A stretch of 18,960 bases of DNA from Aphodosoma sp045600865 (GTDB lineage Bacteria > Bacteroidota > Bacteroidia > Bacteroidales > Paludibacteraceae), in assembly GCA_045600865.1 (NCBI GenBank), contig JAZRYS010000233.1, positions 1-18,960 on the forward strand, read 5' to 3'. Numbering within the stretch: the first letter of the stretch is position 1; every line of letters begins with the position of its first letter. Below are positions 14,454 to 18,960 of the stretch, in pieces. Under the pieces are notes generated by a model, which did no database searches, was not told where the DNA came from, and saw only the letters and a program-made list of their open reading frames with translations. The position numbers were made by a program, and so were the translations under genes.

Positions 14454-15344
14454 TTATCTGGTTTTTCTTAGCTTTTCAAAATCTCCGATATTGTTCAAAA
14501 ACTCCTTGCTTGCTTCGTCAATATTCCATTTCCAGCCGAAATGTTCTCGTATGGCCTCTACAACCATGCGTGTGCCACGCCATTTGCCCTCTGCGCTGTA
14601 GCCTGCAATATGTGGCGTGCCTATCATCACCCGCTTTGCCAACTCTCTGTCTATCATAGGTTCGCCTTCCCAACAGTCGATAGCGGCATTGGCATTTGGA
14701 TTTTCCTCCAACCAACGGATGAGTGCTTCTTCATCAACTATTCCCCCTCGTGCGGCATTTACCAGCAATCCTTGGTGGCTCATCAATCTGAGTACATCTG
14801 CGTTGCATAGATGACGGGTCTCGTCGTTCAACGGCACGTGATAGGTTACAACCCTGCATTTGTCTATGACTTCTTCCACTTTCTCATGACAACCTTCCAC
14901 GTATGGATCAACCAGTTCAATGCCCAAACCTAAGTGCAAAGCAACTTTTTCAACCTCATGTCCCACATGTCCATATCCTACAATTGCAATTCTCTCATTG
15001 TCAAGTTTGACATTGTATATGTCAGCCCAATATCTCAGTGCATCGCCAACCCACTCTCCAACGGCAGGAGCATTGCAACCAGGGGCACTGACAACCTTTA
15101 TTCCGTTGTTCTCGCACCACTCCTCGTCAATGTGGTCTCTGCCTATAGTAGCAGTGGCTATCATTCTGACGCAAGAACCTTTCAGCAGTGCTTCGTTGCA
15201 TAGTGTGCGTGTCCTTATCACCAGCACGTCAGCATCCTGCACCCTTTCTGCCGTTACTTCATGATAGTCCAGATACTCCACCTCTGCCCACCTCTCAAAC
15301 TCTCCTCTGATATATGGTATCTTATCGTCAATTATTATCTTCAT
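14454..15344 (-). CDS. pdxB: 4-phosphoerythronate dehydrogenase, short form
   Basis: PdxB oxidises 4-phospho-D-erythronate in the DXP-dependent pathway to pyridoxal phosphate. The 296 residues form a D-isomer 2-hydroxyacid dehydrogenase: TATIGRDHIDE (65-73) and APGCNAPAVGEWV (87-99), the NAD Rossmann motif GYGHVGHEV (123-131), catalytic NAARGG with R199, WEGEP with E228 and TPHIAGYS with H245. The CNAPAV and HIAGYSAEGK signatures separate PdxB from SerA. Compared with the E. coli protein (about 380 residues), the C-terminal dimerisation region is missing; the gene ends cleanly, so this looks like a natural short form. It heads the operon with the sigma-54 regulator. Its pathway needs the DXP made by dxs in this window. 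The promoter box ends only 10 bases before the ATG. Confidence 0.9.
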   Translation of the reverse strand: MKIIIDDKIPYIRGEFERWAEVEYLDYHEVTAERVQDADVLVIRTRTLCNEALLKGSCVRMIATATIGRDHIDEEWCENNGIKVVSAPGCNAPAVGEWVGDALRYWADIYNVKLDNERIAIVGYGHVGHEVEKVALHLGLGIELVDPYVEGCHEKVEEVIDKCRVVTYHVPLNDETRHLCNADVLRLMSHQGLLVNAARGGIVDEEALIRWLEENPNANAAIDCWEGEPMIDRELAKRVMIGTPHIAGYSAEGKWRGTRMVVEAIREHFGWKWNIDEASKEFLNNIGDFEKLRKTR

Positions 15345-15354
15345 AATTCGCCTG

Positions 15355-15362
15355 CAAAGTTA
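15355..15362 (-). promoter_or_regulatory. -7 box for the pdxB operon
   Basis: The minus strand reads TAACTTTG, an exact -7 box, ending 10 bases before the ATG at 15344. The start site would fall about 5 bases or fewer before the ATG, giving an almost leaderless mRNA. No good TTTG box is seen at the right distance upstream. Confidence 0.7.
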
Positions 15363-15421
15363 CAACTTTTTTCTGAAACAACTGCCATTTTGTCACAATA
15401 ATTTATTATTTGTCTTTTTCC

Positions 15422-15452
15422 TTTGCCATATCACAGAAAATCACTACCTTTG
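15422..15452 (+). promoter_or_regulatory. Bacteroidetes-type promoter for the alcohol dehydrogenase gene
   Basis: TTTG (15422-15425), a 19-base spacer and TACCTTTG (15445-15452) match the consensus. The inferred start near 15458 leaves a leader of about 16 bases before the ATG at 15475. No terminator separates the dehydrogenase from the kinase gene, so this promoter may drive all three genes to 18557. Confidence 0.87.
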
Positions 15453-15474
15453 CACCCTCAAAACAATTAATGCT

Positions 15475-16641
15475 ATGTTGATAGATTTCACTTACCAAAA
15501 CCCAACGCGCATCCACTTTGGACGCACAGCAATGGATAAACTTGCAGAAGAACTGAAACTTTATGGCGGAAATGTTCTGCTGGTTTACGGCAAAAACTCA
15601 ATCAAGCGTATTGGCCTTTACGACAAAGTAATAAGAATCCTTGCTGATTGTGGCAAGAAGGTTACTGAGTTGGCTGGAATAAACTCCAATCCTCGTTATT
15701 CGCAGGTGATGGAGGGTGCTCGCCTTGTGTGCGAAAACCATATAGACCTTATACTTGCCGTAGGTGGCGGCTCAGTTATCGACTGCTGCAAGGGCATTTC
15801 AATGGCTGCTTATTGCAAGGAGGACGCTTGGCGTAAATACTGGATAAACCGTGAGCCTATCAATAATCCTGTAATACCTATTGGCACAATACTGACCATG
15901 GCAGGAACAGGCAGCGAGATGAATTCAGGCAGTGTAATCACAAACGAGGAACTCAAAATCAAGCAGGGAGTGGTGCAGCCTCTCTGGGTAATGGCACCTA
16001 AGTTCTCCATTCTCAACCCTGAATACACATACAGTGTGCCACGCCTTCAGATGGTCAGTGGAATCTTCGATACATTCTCCCATCTGATGGAACAGTATTG
16101 CTCAGGCGACGACGACTGCACGACCGATTATCTGATAGAAGGACTCATGCGTTCTCTGATTGTCTCTGCCCGCAAGGCTCTCGTCAACCAGGAAGACTAC
16201 GAGGCACGTTCCAACATAATGTGGTGTGCGACAATGGGACTTAACCGCATTCTCGGCGTCAGCAAGGCGCAGGACTGGGAGGTTCATAACATTGAGCATC
16301 AGCTTGGGGCATATACCGACTGCCCTCATGGCGTAGGTCTTGCAATAATCTCACCTGCCTACTACAGGCTCATATATAAGTTCGGCCTTCACCGCTTTGT
16401 GCGCTTTGCTGAAAACATCTGGGAGGTTCCTGCCGACTTTGGCTCGGACGAACAGATAGCCCTTGAAGGTATCAGCCGTTTTGAAATGTTCATACACGAA
16501 CTTGGTATGCCAACAACTCTCCGCGAGATAGGGGCAACCGAAGAGATGCTCCCTGAGATAGCAGCTACTGCCCTCAAAGCCGGAGGCTATCACACCATAA
16601 CCTCCGATGAGATACTTCAGGTTCTCAAAGCCTGCTATTAA
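15475..16641 (+). CDS. Iron-dependent (group III) alcohol dehydrogenase, butanol-dehydrogenase-like
   Basis: These cytosolic enzymes reduce aldehydes to alcohols with NAD(P)H and a divalent metal. The 388-residue length fits the YqhD/BdhA group. The cofactor motif GGGSVID is at 97-103. The conserved substrate/cofactor region TMAGTGSEMN is at 141-150. The likely metal ligands are D199 and H203 (GIFDTFSH) with H271 and H285 (WEVHNIEHQLGAYTDCPHG). The spacing of these four matches YqhD (194, 198, 267, 281 there). The N-terminus FTYQNPTRIHFG is typical. The physiological aldehyde cannot be read from sequence. It has its own promoter and is followed 36 bases later by the kinase gene. Confidence 0.94.
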   Translation: MLIDFTYQNPTRIHFGRTAMDKLAEELKLYGGNVLLVYGKNSIKRIGLYDKVIRILADCGKKVTELAGINSNPRYSQVMEGARLVCENHIDLILAVGGGSVIDCCKGISMAAYCKEDAWRKYWINREPINNPVIPIGTILTMAGTGSEMNSGSVITNEELKIKQGVVQPLWVMAPKFSILNPEYTYSVPRLQMVSGIFDTFSHLMEQYCSGDDDCTTDYLIEGLMRSLIVSARKALVNQEDYEARSNIMWCATMGLNRILGVSKAQDWEVHNIEHQLGAYTDCPHGVGLAIISPAYYRLIYKFGLHRFVRFAENIWEVPADFGSDEQIALEGISRFEMFIHELGMPTTLREIGATEEMLPEIAATALKAGGYHTITSDEILQVLKACY

Positions 16642-16677
16642 GCGGGACTTACATTGACTTACTATCTGAAATTAAGT

Positions 16678-17973
16678 ATGCCAGACACTTCTTTTTCTTC
16701 TGGATTTATAAATGATCTGTTGCTTTCTGACACAAAGTCGGAATATAAGCTTGTATCCACAACAAGGCATAGCTGTATCTATAAGACAACTTATAAGGGC
16801 AAACTTCTGATTTTCAAAACAGCAAATCATGAAAACGTTGACCCAGAGACCAGTGTTGCTTTGCTGCGGCGTGAATACCAGATACTCTCGGAACTTGACA
16901 ATCCCTTCATCATACGCACATGGGGATTGCGGAATGATTTGCAGATAGGCGAGTGTCTAATCTTGGATTATGTTGACGGAACACCTCTGGACAAGTTCCT
17001 CGAACTTAAACCAACGCATAATGTACGCCACAGAATCATCAACGAACTGCTTGATGCTGTGGCGTATCTTCACGCAAAACAGATAGTCCACAAAGACCTC
17101 AAACCATCTAATATACTTATAACTACCAATGGTGAGCACGTCAAACTGATTGACTTCGGATTTTCTGATGCAGACTCACAGATGGCAAATAACCTTGGTT
17201 GCACAAACCGATATGCTTCGCCAGAACAGTTGAATGGAGAAACGCCAGACTATCGTTCGGACATATTCACTCTTGGCAAAATCATACGCGAAATTGAGCC
17301 ATATCGTTATTTGTGTGCAACTCGCAGATGCCTGAAAGTCAATCCTGATAGTCGTTATTTAGACGTTGCTTCTCTGATTAAAGCAATCAACTTGCGTAAT
17401 CGCTTGCCATACGTACTTTTGGTATTAGTGGCATTGCTGATTTGTTTTGCAATAGTAATAGGCACCTTGGTTGAAAGTAATAGTGAAGAGCCTCAGATAC
17501 CACTGACAGCAACTCCGGCAGTTGACACATTAGTTATTAAGGATACTACATTTGTTCAAGACACAATCGAAGTTGAACAAGCCGACCCTGCAGAACCTGT
17601 CATCAACGAGATGCACGGATGGTATCGCAAGGCACAGCGTAAGGCTCTTGATAAAGTCAAACATCTGAAATATCCAGATACAAATTATCCCATTATAGAA
17701 TTGAATTATTTCAGTGCAGAGGTTCTTGCGGTCAAACGTCATTATCAGAATATATATCCAGAATTCAGTGAACAGATAGAACGTGATTATCTGGCGCAAT
17801 ATACGATGCTCTATGATGAAATCCAAACAGTTACAAATGCCATTCCGAAGGATGAGACATTCGATGATGCGACATTTGCAGCAATCGACAAGGCTCATGC
17901 AGAATTTGACTCCGTCTGTGCAGTGCTTAACAAGAATCCAAAATCTGTATTTCAAATAATTGAACAGCGATGA
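16678..17973 (+). CDS. Membrane-anchored Ser/Thr protein kinase, Hanks type, with divergent glycine loop
   Basis: The 431-residue product is a eukaryotic-like protein kinase followed by one membrane helix. Visible motifs are the ATP lysine K47 (LLIFKTA), helix-C glutamate E66, the catalytic loop HKDLKPSN (138-145), DFG (159-161), the activation segment ending RYASPEQ (178-184) and DYRSDIFTLG. The C-lobe is short and ends near 240. A single helix (about 244-264) leads to an extracytoplasmic tail of about 165 residues starting in a Thr/Asp-rich linker, then mostly helical; it may be the sensor. The nucleotide loop (STTRHSCIYK, 27-36) lacks the GxGxxG glycines, so activity is not assured. The ATG at 16678 is preferred to the TTG at 16654. 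Its stop overlaps the next start as ATGA, so the next protein is a likely partner or substrate. Confidence 0.88.
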   Translation: MPDTSFSSGFINDLLLSDTKSEYKLVSTTRHSCIYKTTYKGKLLIFKTANHENVDPETSVALLRREYQILSELDNPFIIRTWGLRNDLQIGECLILDYVDGTPLDKFLELKPTHNVRHRIINELLDAVAYLHAKQIVHKDLKPSNILITTNGEHVKLIDFGFSDADSQMANNLGCTNRYASPEQLNGETPDYRSDIFTLGKIIREIEPYRYLCATRRCLKVNPDSRYLDVASLIKAINLRNRLPYVLLVLVALLICFAIVIGTLVESNSEEPQIPLTATPAVDTLVIKDTTFVQDTIEVEQADPAEPVINEMHGWYRKAQRKALDKVKHLKYPDTNYPIIELNYFSAEVLAVKRHYQNIYPEFSEQIERDYLAQYTMLYDEIQTVTNAIPKDETFDDATFAAIDKAHAEFDSVCAVLNKNPKSVFQIIEQR

Positions 17974-18557
17974 CAACAAACGTCTCTTTCCGTAATCCTG
18001 CAATCAAATTGCTTCGCGAGGCAGTTGAGCGAAAACTTGGTCACACAATACATAGTCTCGCAGAGATACAGGACCTTGCAGAAGAACATCTCAAGTTCCA
18101 AGTCAGCGAAATAACCATTCGCCGAATCTGGGGATTGCGTGCTGATGGATATAACACCATCCGTCGCTCAACACTCGATACTTTAGCCCAGTTCGCAGGT
18201 TACGCCAACTTCGACAAATTCGAGCAATACCTCCAGCAGAATCATATTGAGTCTGCAGATATAACGGCAAATGATGTCATTCTTGCCTCCTCTTTGCATG
18301 AAGGTGATACGGTTATAATAACGTGGCCTCCAGACCGTTGCTGCAAACTGCGTTATCAAGGCAACAACCAATTCTTAATCACAGAAGTCGAAAATTCCCA
18401 CCGCCTTTGTGCTGGTTGCACATTCTCTGCACAATCTTTCATTCTCAATCAGCCATTGTATCTCAACAACCTCTGTTTCCCAGACTCGCCAGATGAACAC
18501 TCAACCTACGGAGTGGCATTTCAAAATGGACTTTCTTCTATAGACGTTATATCATAA
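17970..18557 (+). CDS. Unknown protein with N-terminal helix-turn-helix-like domain, coupled to the kinase
   Basis: No named family is recognised. The 195-residue soluble protein has two parts. Residues 5-90 are helical, with a segment (EITIRRIWGL, then RRSTLDTLAQFAGYANFDKF) that matches a pattern frequent in Bacteroidetes putative helix-turn-helix proteins, where STL.TLA..GY..W..F follows a recognition-like helix. Residues 100-195 look like an all-beta domain (GDTVIITWPPDRCCKLRYQG, FLITEVENSHRLCAGC), with four cysteines (C124, C125, C147, C150) that do not form a clear zinc site. The 4-base overlap with the kinase gene suggests a phosphorylation-controlled regulator, which is inference. No clear terminator follows; the GCCCTGAAGGGT sequence nearby is too short. 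Confidence 0.75.
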   Translation: MTTNVSFRNPAIKLLREAVERKLGHTIHSLAEIQDLAEEHLKFQVSEITIRRIWGLRADGYNTIRRSTLDTLAQFAGYANFDKFEQYLQQNHIESADITANDVILASSLHEGDTVIITWPPDRCCKLRYQGNNQFLITEVENSHRLCAGCTFSAQSFILNQPLYLNNLCFPDSPDEHSTYGVAFQNGLSSIDVIS

Positions 18558-18697
18558 ACTCAAGTTTCGCATGTATTAGCCCTGAAGGGTAGGGTGTTCA
18601 AAATTGTATTAAAAAACGCGACCCAAAAGTGCCTTATGTCGTGGGATTGATCTTACCAATATTTAACACTTTGAGTGGCAAAATAGTTCTTTGAAAA
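18558..18697. other. Intergenic stretch with nothing recognised
   Basis: This 140-base stretch between the kinase module and the next promoter shows no gene, RNA or clear terminator. A weak CCCT/AGGG mini-hairpin occurs near 18580-18590. The sequence could be the left flank of a mobile element, but no terminal repeat can be confirmed inside the window. Confidence 0.5.
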
Positions 18698-18729
18698 TTT
18701 GCGTATACCGCTGATATTTAGTAACTTTG
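18698..18729 (+). promoter_or_regulatory. Bacteroidetes-type promoter for the right-end coiled-coil gene
   Basis: TTTG (18698-18701), a 20-base spacer and TAACTTTG (18722-18729) fit the consensus well. The start site near 18736 gives a leader of about 26 bases to the ATG at 18762. Confidence 0.85.
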
Positions 18730-18755
18730 TAGCGTAAAACAAAACTAAAATCAGC
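18710..18755. repeat. Inverted repeat spanning the -7 box and start site
   Basis: GCTGATATTTAGT (18710-18722) is mirrored by ACTAAAATCAGC (18744-18755), identical except for one extra A in the left arm. The 21-base centre holds the -7 box and the expected start site, so it resembles an operator for a dimeric repressor more than an RNA hairpin, since the left arm is not transcribed. Confidence 0.65.
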
Positions 18756-18761
18756 ATTTGT

Positions 18762-18960
18762 ATGGCAACAACAGACAGAAAAAAGCAGTCTAAAAAGAGT
18801 CTCAAGAACGCGAGAGCCAAGATCAAGCGTAGAGACGAGAAAATTGCTCGTTTAGAGGCAGAGTTGAAAGAAAGAGACGAAAAGGTTAAAAAAAAAGCCC
18901 TGAATCCTATGGAACAAGTTCTCCGGATTATGAAAAAACAATCCCAGGCCACCAATTCAA
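18762..18960 (+). CDS. Lysine-rich coiled-coil protein, N-terminal part only
   Basis: An ATG at 18762 opens a frame that runs without stop to the window end (66 codons visible). The product begins MATTDRKKQSKKSLKNARAK and continues as a charged coiled coil (RRDEKIARLEAELKERDEKV), then LNPMEQVLRIMKKQSQ. A full promoter lies 32 bases upstream, which supports it as a real gene over the 100-residue reading frame on the other strand (18653-18955). A basic coiled-coil start could belong to a transposase or another nucleic-acid-binding protein, but too little is visible to name it. Confidence 0.65.
   Translation, partial: MATTDRKKQSKKSLKNARAKIKRRDEKIARLEAELKERDEKVKKKALNPMEQVLRIMKKQSQATNS

Noticed and set aside
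18653..18955. 100-residue minus-strand frame at the right end
   Set aside because: The plus strand carries a full promoter and a plausible coiled-coil frame; the minus frame runs through both and has no promoter in view.

Overview
The window is chromosomal DNA from a member of the Bacteroidales, probably Prevotellaceae-like. The evidence for this is five good matches to the Bacteroidetes promoter (TTTG, 19-20 bases, TAnnTTTG), start codons without purine-rich ribosome sites, a surface protein with a type IX secretion (T9SS)-like C-terminal domain, a Bacteroidetes-type tmRNA, and the gene orders dxs-trkA-trkH and pdxB/sigma-54 activator/lptE/secG. Order-level placement is confident; family level is inference. 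Nearly all of the sequence is coding or structured RNA, and most genes look like core genes.

Layout. (1) 1-1338: the 3' part of a secreted repeat protein with three 51-residue repeats between two copies of another domain, closed by a perfect hairpin terminator. (2) 1405-4102, minus strand: a coiled-coil protein, zapA, rny (RNase Y) and the tmRNA gene ssrA, with a structured hairpin between zapA and rny, a terminator overlapping the rny stop codon and a five-unit heptamer array just before ssrA. (3) 4204-8921, plus strand: dxs, trkA and trkH in one tight operon, divergent from group 2 and with a clear promoter. Its last stop codon abuts the stop codon of the convergent group 4.

(4) 8922-15344, minus strand, reading from right to left: pdxB, a receiver-less sigma-54 activator, lptE, a small helical protein and secG. 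After a hairpin come a HAD-IB phosphatase, a polytopic membrane protein and a UbiA-family transferase resembling decaprenyl-phosphate phosphoribosyltransferase. These last three look like a lipid-linked pentose pathway: make polyprenyl-phosphate-phosphopentose, remove the phosphate, and transfer or move the sugar at the membrane. I regard this as the best candidate for an undescribed system in the window. secG has its own promoter inside the upstream gene.

(5) 15422-18557, plus strand: an iron-dependent alcohol dehydrogenase with a strong promoter, then a membrane-anchored Ser/Thr kinase with a glycine-poor nucleotide loop, translationally coupled to a putative helix-turn-helix protein. This kinase/regulator pair is the second candidate system. 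(6) 18698-18960: a promoter with an overlapping inverted repeat, driving a lysine-rich coiled-coil reading frame that runs off the window.

No CRISPR array, tRNA, rRNA, complete insertion sequence or recognisable prophage gene was seen.
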